Assembly: GCA_027604005.1 (NCBI GenBank)
Contig: JADGJT010000007.1
Location: forward strand, 25,935-89,934
Direction of reading: 5' to 3'
Origin: Dinochytrium kinnereticum
Taxonomy: Eukaryota > Chytridiomycota > Chytridiomycetes > Chytridiales > Chytridiaceae
Length of the DNA stretch: 64,000 nt
The notes below the pieces were generated by a model. That model saw only the letters and a program-made list of their open reading frames with translations. It ran no database searches and was not told the DNA's origin. Positions 12,473 through 23,045 of this stretch are shown in pieces. Position numbers and translations under genes: made by a program. How positions within the stretch are numbered: the first letter of the stretch is position 1; each line of letters starts with the position of its first letter.

Positions 12473-13576
12473 CTATTTCGGATGTCTTCGGGAAGACTTG
12501 AGATATTGCCGTACTCTTGGGTGAGAGGACACCTTTTCCGCAACCAGGAAAAGGTTCGGGGTTCTCCTGGCCCCCTCCATGCTGATAAGAATCTCCTCAC
12601 CCTTGACAGAAAAGATACGATCCAAGACAAGGAACGCCTGCAAATCGGCCAAAGTGATCTACCAAGCACGTAAAAGTACAAAGGACAGGGAAAGGCAAAA
12701 AAAAAAAGGTTAAACATCTAGCGCTCAGGACCCGAATGGAGAATGAAATAAAAAAGTCACCTTGTCTCCAACATAGAGTCCATTGCGTCCATTCTGCTCC
12801 AACAACGGTTCATGGAAGCGAGCAAAATTGGGGAACGTGGTTGAGAAGAACGTAGAGGACAGGGATTCCTTCACGTCTTCACCGGCTCTCTCCACTTTCT
12901 TCCACAATTCGTTGAGGTCGTTATAAGCCTCAAAGACAGAGTCGGCAAAGGCTGCCTTCACAGGGTCTTCTGGAACAAGGCCTGACCTTCGATTACAACG
13001 CTGAAAGGCGAAAAGGAGCTGAAGAACAAAAAAGGGAAAACGGAGCCTACCAAACTTTCTCGCTAGATACCGCTCTATTGCATGCGACTGTGCAAGCTGC
13101 ATGGTTTGCTTGCCGTCCCTGAGCTCAACGAGCACTGGCAGCTTTTGGAGATGAAACACATAAGAGAAGCGCATGAGCAGGCATCGCAATTGGACCACCC
13201 CAATGGCTCTTAAGGCAAACAGGAAGCTACAAACCTGACCATAAGGAGTCCGCGGCTTTTCGAGGGGCCAGGCAGGGTGCGCCTCCTCCCACGTAGCCCC
13301 TGCAAACTCGAGAATGAGCCGGGTCAGTTCCGCCCTTCCCCTGACTTTGAAGTACAGCAAGCTGAAGCTGGCCAAGCCGCTGGACTCATTCGCAGCAGCA
13401 AACCCTTCGTAAGCACGCCCATCGCCAACCAGCAGCGGGTCGTCCACCGCGTCGCGATGGTGGAGCCCGACGTCCTCTCCAGCCATGGCGATCACTCCTG
13501 CCGTCGCGACGAGCAGGACGGCGACGGCCCAGACGACGGCGACGGCGCGCCAGAGTCGCAGCAGCAGCAGCATCGG
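12473..13576 (-). CDS. Glutathione S-transferase-like protein with N-terminal membrane anchor or signal
   Basis: Four exons fit exactly: 13576-13235, 13141-13051, 12981-12761 and 12658-12473, giving about 279 residues. After a strongly hydrophobic N-terminus (LLLLRLWRAVAVVWAVAVLL) and a linker comes a thioredoxin-fold GST N-domain. It has LLYFKVRGRAELTRLILEFAG, then LPVLVELRDGKQTMQLAQSH and AIERYLARKFGL. The helical C-domain includes YVGDKITLADLQAF. This pattern resembles sigma/alpha-class GSTs. The Tyr in LLYF could be the catalytic residue. The N-terminal segment would place it in the secretory pathway or anchor it to a membrane, unlike soluble cytosolic GSTs. An internal ATG at about 13486 could give a soluble form. 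Its 5' end is divergent from the FYVE gene, with about 96 bases between starts. Confidence 0.85.
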
Positions 13577-13672
13577 TCCTGTTGTCGTTGCACACGGGCG
13601 ACCCTTCCTGAAACCAGCGCTGAAATAGAATTTTACGCCGTTGGTGACGGACTCCCGCAACAGACAGGCACG

Positions 13673-14695
13673 ATGGACGCAGCGTCGATGCTGCAGCACC
13701 AGAACAGGCGATCGATGAACCCCGTCATGGCGCCGTCGCAGCCCCCGCTGACCCTCCCCTCCATCGCCGAGAACGGCCCCCTCACCCTCTCCTCCTCCGT
13801 CAGCAGCACCAACAGCAGCATCACCGCAACAAACGCTACCGCAAACCCCCTCTCCGCAGGCCAAAACGGATTCCACCCAGCCTCGTATGGAGGCCCGTCG
13901 TCGTCTTCAGCAGCTGCAGCCATCCACCAGCACTCGCTCTCTCCCGCCCGCTCCATCCCCAGCATGAGGGACATTCACAACCGAACGACCCGCTCACTCA
14001 TGCCGTCTTCATCGCTCCCCTCCAGGGGTTACGTTACCGGCCCACCCTCCCGTGCGCATTGGAAGGTATGCCAAGTCCTCCCTTTCTGAAGATCCTGGGC
14101 GAGTCTATAACCTCGCCATCACGCAGATCATCCCCCCACTGACTTTCAGAAAATAGCCCGACTCTGCATCCAACAACTGCGACGCATGCAAGGCAAAGTT
14201 CGGTCTCCTGACTCGACGCCATCATTGCCGGGCCTGTGGAGGTCTCTACTGCGGCCCCTGCAGCCCTCACGTTGCTAGGCTCGACCAGACCGCCCAGCCT
14301 CACACTGCTGGGATGCTCTGCCGGATATGCACATCCTGCCACTCTGCGTTTGAGAGGAAGGCTCTTGAAGAGTTGGAGCACTCGATGAATGTTGCAAACC
14401 TTCATCAGGAGAAGATGAAGCAGGAGGAGGCGAATGGGCGAGGGAGGGCCGGTGGTGAGGGGACTGGTTCTGTCAGGTCATTGTCGGCGCTTAAGGGTGA
14501 CGCTGCCAAGGCTATTAATATTCGAAAGGGGCCGCAGAAGGACGGAGGTGATGGTGAGTCCGATATGCTTCCTCTGCTTATGCGTGGTTTTGCTCTTCCC
14601 GCCTTTTCCAGGCATTCTCACTTACTCATTCTTTTTCAACAGAACTGCCATCGACCCTGAGCGTGCCTTCGGACTGGAGCTGGAGCACTTTTTGA
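13673..14695 (+). CDS. FYVE zinc-finger protein (PI3P-binding)
   Basis: Three exons: 13673-14065, 14157 to about 14550, and a short last exon ending at the stop 14693-14695. The first 130 residues are Ser/Thr/Asn/Pro-rich and probably disordered. A FYVE finger follows: the Trp-x-x-Asp type start HWKPDSASNNC spans the first intron, then CDACKAKFGLLTRRHHCRAC, CGPCS, and CRICTSC with the eight zinc-binding Cys. The RRHHCR basic patch is the classical phosphatidylinositol 3-phosphate-binding signature. A charged helical tail follows. Expected to sit on endosomes or vacuole membranes. No other catalytic or trafficking domain is visible, so the specific ortholog is not clear. The acceptor of intron 1 must be the AG at 14155-14156, because the nearer AG would bring in a stop. 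Confidence 0.85.
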
Positions 14696-15147
14696 CATTG
14701 CATCTTCTACATTCTGCTACTGCACATTGCTCTTCTTTTGTACTAGATGAAGGCATCTTTTTCGGGGGGGAAAATATATTATTTTTTATCTTACTCATGC
14801 CAAGTTCTCAACCAAAAGAAACCAAAAAAAAAAACAAAAAAAAACAAGAAAACACCAGCTTTCAACCAAAAAGCAACAACTCAGCAAGATGAATCAACAA
14901 CAGCGTTTGGAGAACTCATGCATGCGCGTTGCCGAAAAAAAAAAAAAAGGAAAAAAGGAAACCAGAAGTAGGGAAAGGGACAAAAAAGGTAAACAACAGA
15001 AAAAACAAAAACGCAAACCAACAAAAGCAATAGAATAATATAGAGAAAGAGCCAAAGTTGAACCGACATGCGAAAGCAAGATCAAAATAAAAGCCATGAA
15101 AGGGAATAATAAATACATTCTATCCAACCATATATGCCATCGTCAAC
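14696..15147. other. Intergenic 3' ends of convergent genes
   Basis: A-rich 3' region between two convergent stops, with long A-runs near 14825-14850 and 14935-14960. It probably carries overlapping 3' UTRs and polyadenylation signals for both genes. No coding sequence is supported. Confidence 0.55.
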
Positions 15148-16836
15148 TCACAAGCCCAACCGATTACCGATAGAGCGAACCGCGGCCGCGAGCCATCCAA
15201 GCTGACCAAACACAAACTTAGGTTCTCCAGAGGCCGGGCGGAAAGGATTCTTATCTATTGCCGTCATGGCCACCCCCGACCCAGTTGCAGGAACGCGTCT
15301 GGGGGTGGCAACCATCCTAGGAGTTCTGAACCCAGACGTCCCAGGTCGAACCCTCCTGGGAGTCTGAGTGGTCTTCAACTTTTTCCAGTTCCCAGCTTCA
15401 CCTCGCGAGACAGAGACAAGCCTTTGAGCTGTAGAGGACTCCCTGGCATCGTCGACAAGGCGAAGCCTCTTTCGGATCCCTCCTCTGACTACTTCAGGGG
15501 AGCCCTCCCCGGTCTGCTTTGGAGATTCGTCCATACCTTCATCTCGGACACGACGGCGCTTCCCAATGATCTGAGTGGCCCTGGGAGGGGTGGGTGCGTC
15601 TTCGGCGAATGTAATCTTTGCTGGGGTGCCATCAACGTCGGTGTCCTCATTATCGTCCTTTGCCTGCCTCCTCTGGGAAGCCAGGAAGCGGCGGTTTGGC
15701 GACTCCGCAAAAGTCTCTTTGCCCTTAAATTGAAAGCTCTTCACGTCGGTCTTGATAAAGTTGAAGGAATTCTCTTTCCCGTGCCTCGGCAAAGGAGCGA
15801 CGGCTATGTCTGTCTTCCCCGCATCGCCAGTATTGTCTTCCTGGACGGCAGCAAGCACCTCCTTATCATCAAATCCAGAGTCGGTAAACTTCAGCTGAGC
15901 CGGGGTGGCAACCTTTTCAGTAACCTTCCACAAAAGACCCTTCCCGTCATTCGAGCTGACGGTGACATTTGCAGACGACTCGAGAAGATTGCGAAGACGC
16001 GACGGCGTCTTGGGGGCAAAACTCTTAGCCATGCTCTTAACCAGCGTATCCTTAGCTTCCTCCGCAGCTGAGGCGGCTGCTGCCGGCGCTACGGCGGAGG
16101 CTAAAGGAGCAGGGTCCTTCTTTCTCGATATCTTGTTTTCACCGACAAAGCCCAAGGCGGCTTCAATCTTGGAGAGGGATGCCTTTGATCCCGTCACCCT
16201 CTTTGCGCGAAGGGCCTCCTTGCGAGAGGGCGTCATTTTCTGATCAATGCGTCTGAGAGCGTCATCGGTAAAGGCGCCGTCGGTGACCTTTCTCGCACGA
16301 AGAGCGGCCTTGCGAGATGGCGTCATGGAGGATCGCGAAGACTCTTGTGCGGCCTTGGCGGCCGCGGTTGTTCGTCGGGCTCTTCGCTCGATTGTTATGA
16401 CCTGGTCCTTCACAGGGACATTGAGGTTTAAACTGTCCGCCTCGTGTGCTGCCGGTGCAGGTGAGGCCATCTCAGGCTCCTCAAACGCTTTTGAAAGCTC
16501 CTTAATCCTTTCCTTGATCTGCGGCGGTTGGATTTTCGGTGTGAGTGTGTTGGGTTTGTTTTTGTTATTTTGTTGGGGGTTGGGGGTTGGGGGTTTGGGG
16601 TCAGGGGAATGAGGATAAATCGGTGGTTGATTCGGAGTTACGAGCGAGAGCAACGGAAGCGTTGGCACCATGGTGAGCATATCAGAATGAAGACAGACAG
16701 CAAGAGAACGAGGTGGATGGGGACTCACATCCGGAACCAGACGGGTGTTGCCCAGACAGCGCTTGACCTCCCTGTAGTCGATGGATGTTTGACGCGAAGC
16801 CGTCAACAGAATTGAGTCCTGGCGGAGACCAGACAT
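15148..16836 (-). CDS. Basic protein with repeated TPSRK..LRA motifs, unrecognised
   Basis: Two exons are likely. The first encodes MSGLRQDSILLTASRQTSID through LVPD. An intron of roughly 200 nt (GTGAGT..CCGCAG) ends near 16525 and is followed by one long exon to the stop at 15148. The intron also reads open in frame, so an unspliced longer form cannot be excluded. The protein is basic, and rich in Ala, Ser, Thr and Lys. It carries repeated TPSR-type motifs (MTPSRKAALRARKVT, MTPSRKEALRAKRVT, KTPSRLRNLLES) and C-terminal TPRR motifs. TPxR/K is a typical cyclin-dependent-kinase target shape, so a chromatin- or spindle-associated protein is plausible, but no family is recognised. It is divergent from prefoldin 3. 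Confidence 0.7.
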   Translation of the reverse strand: MSGLRQDSILLTASRQTSIDYREVKRCLGNTRLVPDVSPHPPRSLAVCLHSDMLTMVPTLPLLSLVTPNQPPIYPHSPDPKPPTPNPQQNNKNKPNTLTPKIQPPQIKERIKELSKAFEEPEMASPAPAAHEADSLNLNVPVKDQVITIERRARRTTAAAKAAQESSRSSMTPSRKAALRARKVTDGAFTDDALRRIDQKMTPSRKEALRAKRVTGSKASLSKIEAALGFVGENKISRKKDPAPLASAVAPAAAASAAEEAKDTLVKSMAKSFAPKTPSRLRNLLESSANVTVSSNDGKGLLWKVTEKVATPAQLKFTDSGFDDKEVLAAVQEDNTGDAGKTDIAVAPLPRHGKENSFNFIKTDVKSFQFKGKETFAESPNRRFLASQRRQAKDDNEDTDVDGTPAKITFAEDAPTPPRATQIIGKRRRVRDEGMDESPKQTGEGSPEVVRGGIRKRLRLVDDARESSTAQRLVSVSRGEAGNWKKLKTTQTPRRVRPGTSGFRTPRMVATPRRVPATGSGVAMTAIDKNPFRPASGEPKFVFGQLGWLAAAVRSIGNRLGL

Positions 16837-16989
16837 GGCCAGGAGAAGCGTTAGCATCAGCGCAGCGTCCGTTGCCCGTCTCAGGGACTCCGGGAGGGAA
16901 TGGAGGGGATGGATCGCTCGGCCTCACCTCCTCCTTTGTCCAGCTTCCAATTGAGGCCATCGGCGAGTCGAGTCAGTCCTGAGGAAGAA

Positions 16990-17955
16990 ATGTCCGATAC
17001 GAGCAGCGGCGGTTTGGAGTCAAAATTTACTTTTGAATTTCAGTCGAAGCGAGAAAGAATGGCTGCTGCGATTGAGGAGAACCCCCGAGGCATCCCGCGG
17101 GCGCCCTTCATGGTGAGTGAGTGACTGACTGGCTGGCTGGCTGGCTGCGTGAGGGCATGAGCTGTCGGTGCTGGGGTCGGATGGATGTGCTGGGGGGCTG
17201 GAATGCGTTCGCTTTCTCCTTTGGCCGCATGGCCAGGCTTTCAAGATCTCCGTCTCACAGCATCTTGTAAAGGACAGGGTCGAGGACTTTGTCGCCGATG
17301 GGGAGGTCGATGCTACGCTGCGCAAGTTCCAGGAGATGATTGCGTGAGTTTTCTCCCTCATAATCGATTATGGAAATATGGGTGGATGGATGTATGGATG
17401 GATGGATGACTTGACGAATCCCCTCTCTTTTTCCTCAAATTCACGATGTACAGCAAGTACCGGACCATGGAGACCCATCTACTTCAGCGAAAGGCCAGCC
17501 TGGAGTCAAAGCTTCCCGAGCTTCGAAAAACCCTCGACATGGTCCTCTTTCTGATTTCCCGTGCGGTAACTAACATCGCAGTGTTTTCCGAGTCGCTAAG
17601 CAATTCATAGTCGGATGAGGAACCGATCATGACGGACTTTGAGGTGAATGATACATTGTGGGTTCGATCCAAGATTAGCCCCACAAATTCGGTTTACTTA
17701 TGGCTCGGCGCCAACGTGATGCTCGAGTACCAGACGGATGAGGCCAAGACGCTGCTGCAGGACAAGCTCGCCACTGCAAAAATCAGCTTGAAGCAGGTTA
17801 TGGAGGACTTGGAGTTCTTGAAAGAGCAGATTACAACCATGGAGGTTCGACCCCTTTTCTCTAATGAGAAAGCTAATATTTATTTATCTTCAAAGGTGAA
17901 CTTCTCAAGAGTTCATAACTGGGACGTTAAGATGAGGAGAGAAAAGAAGAAGTGA
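16990..17955 (+). CDS. PAC10: Prefoldin subunit 3 (VBP1/PAC10 family)
   Basis: Five or six short exons encode a protein of about 190 residues, the usual size for the family. Diagnostic segments are GIPRAPFM, YRTMETHLLQRKASLESKLP, YLWLGANVMLEYQTDEA (the beta-hairpin core), LEDLEFLKEQITTMEV-like sequence, and the ending FSRVHNWDVKMRR. Coiled-coil helices flank the hairpin as in alpha-class prefoldins. It should join the hexameric cytosolic chaperone that delivers nascent actin and tubulin to CCT. ATG 16990 was chosen; an in-frame ATG at 16900 would add 30 residues. The last intron (GTTCGA..AAAG, about 54 nt) is open and in frame, so retention would insert residues rather than stop. The second exon acceptor has two in-frame candidates 12 nt apart. 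Confidence 0.9.
17384..17408. repeat. GGAT tetranucleotide microsatellite
   Basis: Repeats of the 4-base unit (GGATGGATG type, with one variant) lie in an intron of the prefoldin gene. The same unit recurs near 7984-8000, and its complement lies near 39599-39624, so it is a common simple repeat in this genome. Confidence 0.7.
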
Positions 17956-17997
17956 AGCATTCCATCCTCTGTATATAAATATCTCCTCGCGCGCCGA

Positions 17998-19698
17998 TTA
18001 GTGCTTCGTCAACGCATCAACTGCCATTCTCAGGGCATTTTCCTACGGAACTTAAGTACACTACCGGGGTGATTATCGAAAGAAAAAGGTGTACCTTTGT
18101 ACTGTTTCCTCCAATAAATCCTGAAGCATGAACGAAGATGCATCCTGGAATTCCAGTCTTCTCACTCAACGCATCGTCGCGCAGTCCTCTCCAGGGTTCG
18201 GGGAGGGGCTTACGGCTGAATTGGATTGTTAGATCCAGATGACCTTTTGCAACATACCTTTCAAAAGAATCAGGGGTGATGGGAACTGCAAGTGTTCGTC
18301 AAGTCAACTTTCAAAACTGAATGGTTTGAACTCACCCGCCTGGACCCTCCACTTGCCAGATTCATCAGGATAAATGACGTAGACCGGAGCAGCCGTCGAC
18401 ACGATCGATAGCTCCTCCTCAAGGCGATGACTTTACAAACGAAAAATGACAGACATATAAGCAACTCAATGAAAAGCAAAAGGCTCATAACGAGGACTCA
18501 CAGGTGCTCTTTCCATGGGCAGAACTGATCAAAAACCAAAACATTGCCTGAAGCGTGGGCCGTCAACCTTTTGCAAATCAGCGTCGTTACAAAGTATTTA
18601 ATTATACCTTTCTTGGAGAGCATCCTCAACCAAGGTGCGGGCGGGAAGCCAAGCAAGACCCAAATAACGAACCTGCATATCGGAGAGAAACAAACAACAA
18701 CCGGCGGTTAAGATGAACATTAAAAAAAAAGGAGAATGAAAAAGAGAAAGAAAAGAAAGAAGAAATATACCCTTTCAGTGAATTCTTTCCCAGTGAGCTC
18801 CATGGCCGCAGTAAATCTGCTCATGATATCAACGTCTTTTTCATTCCACCATGGGTTCAGCCTGGCGACCCTGGAAGAAATTGAAGTGCTGTCCTTGTAG
18901 AGGGGCTTAATGTCGGACGGGTATCGGCTGATGCCATTGTCAACTCCATCAAACCTTTTCCAAAAAGTTAACAATGATTCAATGATGAGATCAAAACGAA
19001 CCCTTCCACAAAGTCATCATAAAGCTTGATGTAAAGAACGTCCAGCCTCACATCATCCGCTGGCCACTCCAAAATGTTTGCAATGACGGACTTGCCGAAA
19101 TGCTTGTTTTTATAGAATTTCAGAAGTTTTATACAATGAAATGAATGACCGCTCAGAGACCAACCTTGTAAATCAAACCAGCAGACGAGAGCTTGGTCTT
19201 GTGGTTCGAGTCAAAAGTCTCCATAAATCCACGCTGATGATGATCATATCGGTTCTTCTCAGGAATGTATTCTCCACCGACATCCACCACGACATCTGCC
19301 TCGTTTAAGACGGTGGGGACTCTCGAGCGAATGATCGCTGGACATCAACCCATTGTCAGCAACAAGCAGCGCAATGCAGCCTCCCCTCACCTGCATCCTT
19401 GAACTGCAGGGTGTTCCTCAGCATGAAGATTGCGAATGCCTCATCTGCACGTAGTCAGTCGTCAGCGTCGCCGTCAGGCATTGGGCATCCGTCGCTCACC
19501 TGCATGGAATGTCCCGTCGTGAGTTGCGATCTTTGGCATTTTCAACTTCCCCAGCGCAGTTGCACAAGAGAGCCTTTTGACAAATCTCGCGGCGGATGGA
19601 GGACGCGGCCAGGAGGCCCCCATCAGCGACGACGACGGCGCCGGCAAAGGCGTCGCTCGCAAGGCAGCCTTCATCGTCCTCACAGCCAACGCAAGCAT
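17998..19698 (-). CDS. MYG1: MYG1/UPF0160 family DHH-type nuclease
   Basis: A multi-exon gene read from right to left. ATHDGTFHADEAFA spans the first intron. Next comes the metal-binding RYDHHQRGF, then LSSAGLIYKHFG and VDNGISRYP, then SSRVARLNPWWNE. The end has WLPARTLVEDAL, CPWKEHL, PEPWRGLRDDALSEKTGIPG and CIFVHASGFIGGN. This is the full family pattern to the C-terminus ALTKH. The family acts as a 3'-5' RNA exonuclease in nucleolus and mitochondria. The first ATG (19698) gives a leader rich in Ala, Arg and Ser with no acidic residues, fitting mitochondrial import. A start at MPKIATHDG (about 19537) would give a form without it. Its stop is 42 bases from the prefoldin stop. Confidence 0.92.
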
Positions 19699-20471
19699 CG
19701 CTTCTCTTCAAACGGCCGTCCTCAAACAGTGTATCACCTTCACCTTTTTTGCAAGGGGCGGACAGCGGCGGGTTGGAAGCACCTGTCTCCGCCTTCTGTC
19801 TGCGAAAGGCTGGGGAGAATGAGGGCGTTGGAAGGAAGCAGTCGATCGTCAATGGCAAGCAGATGCAGGCCTTGGGCTCTGAGGCAAGCAGGGACTTTAT
19901 CTCGGGAAGCGACCCAGGTCTTGGGGATGATCTCCGTCACCCAATGCCACCAGAGGGTCGGCCACGGTTTGGTATGCCACGCTCGTTTTCAGGCCCTTGT
20001 ATGTTCCGATGAGATCAAGATATTGACCACCACCAAAACCAAAACCAAAACCAAAACCAAAACCAAAAAAAAAAAACAAAACACAAAATGGCAATGGATA
20101 GTGCGGCTCCGGTCAAGGAAGTCATCTGGGGGCTTTGATAATGGCGAAAACGAAGCTGTTACCAAGTCTTCCTCAACACTAGCGAATTCATCTCAACCCC
20201 TGATTTCCGTCGAGGATTTTGGGGAGGACGCCATCAGCCATGATTCATGTTTGGTTCATCAGCCCGTCATAGAGTTGGAAAACGGATGGGAGTTTCAAGG
20301 TAATTTGCCTAGCATTGTCATTAAATAGCTGACCCTACAAAAGTCTTCGAGGATAAAAAATACGACGTCTGGCGTCGAGTAATGCTCGAGGTTCTCAACC
20401 AGCAGATAGACCACCCGCTATTGATGCCCCCTGAGCTCGCGTTTCTCCTCAACGAAGATGAAGACGAATAA
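19596..20471 (+). CDS. Unrecognised protein with conserved-looking C-terminus
   Basis: Three exons are proposed: 19596 to about 20001, about 20100-20300, and about 20344-20471. The donor GTATGT after GPxx and the acceptor ATAG near 20100 agree in phase, and the second intron (GTAATT..AAAAG) joins WEFQ to VFEDKKYDVW. The protein is Ser/Pro-rich at first and ends in a more structured segment (VFEDKKYDVWRRVMLEVLNQ, then HPLLMPPELAFLLNEDEDE). I do not recognise the family. The N-terminal part lies antisense to the first exon of MYG1, so the true start could be a later ATG such as 19863. The intron contains a (CCAAAA)n run. The stop is 33 bases from that of RPP30. Confidence 0.5.
20031..20067. repeat. 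(CCAAAA)n simple repeat
   Basis: About five to six copies of CCAAAA in tandem, preceded by ACC triplets and followed by an A-run. The repeat sits within the proposed first intron of the gene at 19596-20471. Its unit resembles no telomere repeat of fungi, and it is interstitial. Confidence 0.75.
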
Positions 20472-20504
20472 CATCAAGCTTCGCGTCATTTCAAAGCATC
20501 ACCA

Positions 20505-21600
20505 TCAGTCATCCATCATCATACTGTCATCGATATTGGACAGCGAGAGAAAATCCGATCCGAAGGCTTCATCCTTTGGCTTCTCACCCAACTTCCACGG
20601 CTGCGTTTCAAGAACGCCCGAGGTTGCCTCCTGCGTAAGAACGCATTTATACGTTATCTTTCGGGCAGCTGTCGAGATAAAGTGTTATTTAAGCCAATAC
20701 AGCTTTAGTTCCAGTACCTGCATGGAGTAAAACTTGGCGGCTACCATTTGTCATGCAATAACGAGCTTGGTCCCCGTTTAGACCAAACAGTGACGCACTA
20801 GGACGTCGTAAGAACAGCTTTTAAGTGAAGTGGGGAAATTACAGGTTGATCACATCGTAGGGTCCTCTTAGTTCCATATCGCTTGCAGCCTCGGATGAGA
20901 TGATGATGTTTCGGTGATTGGTTACTCGTAAGAGAGCGATCGCGTTTGATATTGTGTTTCGTCTGGCAATCGGGTCTACAGTGTGAGATCCCACAGAAAA
21001 CAGAAGGAAAGATACCTCTAATAGCTGGGCTGTAACATATCTCAAACACAATGCCTCTTTGAATTGCCATATTCACGGTGGTTGCTTTCAAAAAAAAGGG
21101 AATTCGCGCTGTCATATCGAGAGAGATAATATCAATCTCATGTTGTTGGCAGCATTGCTGAAATGCTTTCTCCGTCAAAGGCCGTGCGGCCAAAATATCA
21201 TAGGGCTTTAGCTTGGCATTGGAGCCATTCTGTACGAGACCGTTACAAATGTGTTTGGAAAGAGAAAGCAAAAAACAAAATCCCGACCAGGTTGCAATTG
21301 TTGGTAGAATCATCCAGGATCACTGTTAGTCGGCGAAGCTTGGTGAATGAAGAGACGTTCTTGTGGGCTTGCAGCACCAGGGGCTCAAGATTGCTTGTAG
21401 AAGCGTCCTTTGGCTTTGGCTGATTGACATCCTTCAGGGCCATGAAGGCCTTGCCCGACATGACTTGATTTGAAGCGCATACAGTGTATCTCACTATGAA
21501 TCAATTCAAGTATCTCAAGAGGAGTACATTTCTTAAGGGTGTTCGTGCATGCCACCTCCGAGTCCCCAGACAGTCCAACAACATTCAGATCCAGAAACAT
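20505..21600 (-). CDS. RPP1: RNase P/MRP protein subunit p30 (RPP30/Rpp1)
   Basis: About six short exons encode roughly 270 residues. Family landmarks occur in order: MFLDLNVVGL at the start; LRRLTVILDDSTNNCNL; YDILAARPLTEKAFQQCCQQ; then IDIISLDMTARIPFFLK. After these come VNMAIQRGIVFEICYSPAIR, RRNTISNAIALLRV, NIIISSEAASDMELRGPYDV and a final SLFGLNGDQARYCMTNGSRQ. The last exon encodes RKITYKCVLTQ followed by an acidic Met-rich end. The protein adopts the PHP/TIM-barrel-like fold of RNase P p30 and takes part in tRNA 5' processing and, as part of RNase MRP, pre-rRNA processing in the nucleus. Short introns separate the exons (for example one after LKK near 21530). Confidence 0.93.
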
Positions 21601-21637
21601 TTTTCTTTTTAATCAATTATTTTATTTGCATGGGACT

Positions 21638-23034
21638 TCAGACGAACTTCGACGGCAAACCGCCCTTGAACGCCGGTTCCAAAAAAAGCATATGACCGGG
21701 CACAACGCTGTTCGATTTGGAAGAGAAAATCCTTTCAACTCGCTCTTTGAGCTTCTTTCTAATAAATTCCATGTCGTCTGCAAAAGGAAATGAAGCATGA
21801 GATTATTAGAGGCCATTGATTCAACAAACGTTATGAGCTGCGGGAAAGTTAATAGCCATACCTTTGCACTCATGTGCCCGCTTTCCTGAAGTGGAATCCA
21901 AGACGACCAGCATCTTATTAATCCTTTCCGCTTCAGACGGAAGGACGGCTGGCGATTGGACCTTTTCTATTTCGTGCAATAATGATTCAACTTTTGGCTC
22001 TTTCGCGGTAGATTCGGCATCACTTGCGAATTTGAACCGTGAAGGTTCGCTGATGACAGACTCTGGTACGGATAAATTCGACACGGGGATCGATGTGGGT
22101 ACGAAGGAGTCAAAAACGTCATCTTGCTGATTAGCTACAACAAGGATGTAAGACAAAGAGATTCGTACTATCCAAAGATATCAACGAAAACATACATAAT
22201 GGCTCTTGCTGTGGTGTAGGGTTCGCAGGCTTTCCGCTTTCTAGTCGTTTCGAATGCAAATTACCAAGATTCGGTAGGTCTTTAGGATCAGTATATCCAG
22301 CGCTGGGTGTTATCACAATGACATTTGGTTCTAAAACATTGTTTAGGGCGTTGAAAACCAAAAAAGAAACGAAGCGAAAAAGCCTACCTATTGTTGATCC
22401 CAAATCTACAAGATATGCCGGAAGTGAGCTAGTAAAACTGAAAGATCCATCAAAGTCTTGCTTATAGCATGCCACTTTTTGTTCTCGAAATATCGCATGT
22501 TGGTTTTCCGCATCTGAGAACTTGGTCAATAAGAGGCACAGAAAGTTGCTATTCCCCACCCTAAAACTTCACGTTAAACATTCATTATAAAGTTTGGGGC
22601 TTTACCGAAGCCTTTCTATCCTTCCGTTTAGCAGCAGCATCTCGGTCTGTTTCATGCTCTGCCAGAATTGAGTGAGTGAGACTTGTCCCCAACTTCAAAA
22701 TCCGAGAGATCTCATGGTGTTCAAAACTCTTCAAATCATAGCGTGATGCCGATGATAGAAGAAGAGTCTCAAGGTCATCCTGAATATCGGTTAATTCTTC
22801 ACTTGAACGTTGCAATGAAAACCTGAAAGTCAACGAGGTTTGAATATTGTTTCGAGGAAATATCCTCCAGTGAGCTGGGTGATGACGATTTCGCTTTATC
22901 AAGACCTTGAATAGTGACCCTGCACAAGTTCTTTGTGTCCTCACTTTTACTTGTTAGCCTGAGACTGCGGGGACCTCCCTATACCTCTTCAAGACCTTCA
23001 CTATTTTTCTCAAGTCATTTTGCACTCCGGACAT
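21638..23034 (-). CDS. Unrecognised multi-exon protein
   Basis: The reading frame can be followed through about seven exons from MSGVQNDLRKIVKVLKR (ATG 23034) to the stop at 21638. Recognisable segments are FSLQRSSEELTDIQDDLETL, YDLKSFEHHEISRILKLG, LCLLLTKFSDAENQHAIF, LPAYLVDLGSTI and VESLLHEIEKVQ. The C-terminus is MEFIRKKLKERVERIF then GHMLFLEPAF. The N-terminal half is helical, the middle Ser/Pro-rich. I do not recognise a family, and two early splice junctions are uncertain. The last exon (DDMEFIRKKL...) is supported by a good acceptor and by agreement of frame. It ends 37 bases from the RPP30 start on the same strand, and its start is 11 bases from the MPS1 start on the other strand. Confidence 0.6.
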
Positions 23035-23045
23035 TTTGCCAACAG

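Noticed and set aside
15148..16836. Single uninterrupted 569-codon ORF as the protein
   Set aside because: The Pro/Asn-rich middle looks like translated intron, and good GTGAGT and CCGCAG splice sites bracket it. Spliced form preferred, though retention cannot be excluded.
20031..20067. Possible interstitial telomere repeat
   Set aside because: CCAAAA is not a G-rich telomere unit of fungi, has few copies and lies inside a proposed intron.
19399..20328. Long plus-strand ORF (309 codons)
   Set aside because: Its first half is Arg/Ser-rich shadow of the MYG1 first exon and its neighbour, and runs through a (CCAAAA)n repeat translated as Lys-Thr. Only its last part (from about 20100) looks like an exon of the proposed spliced gene.
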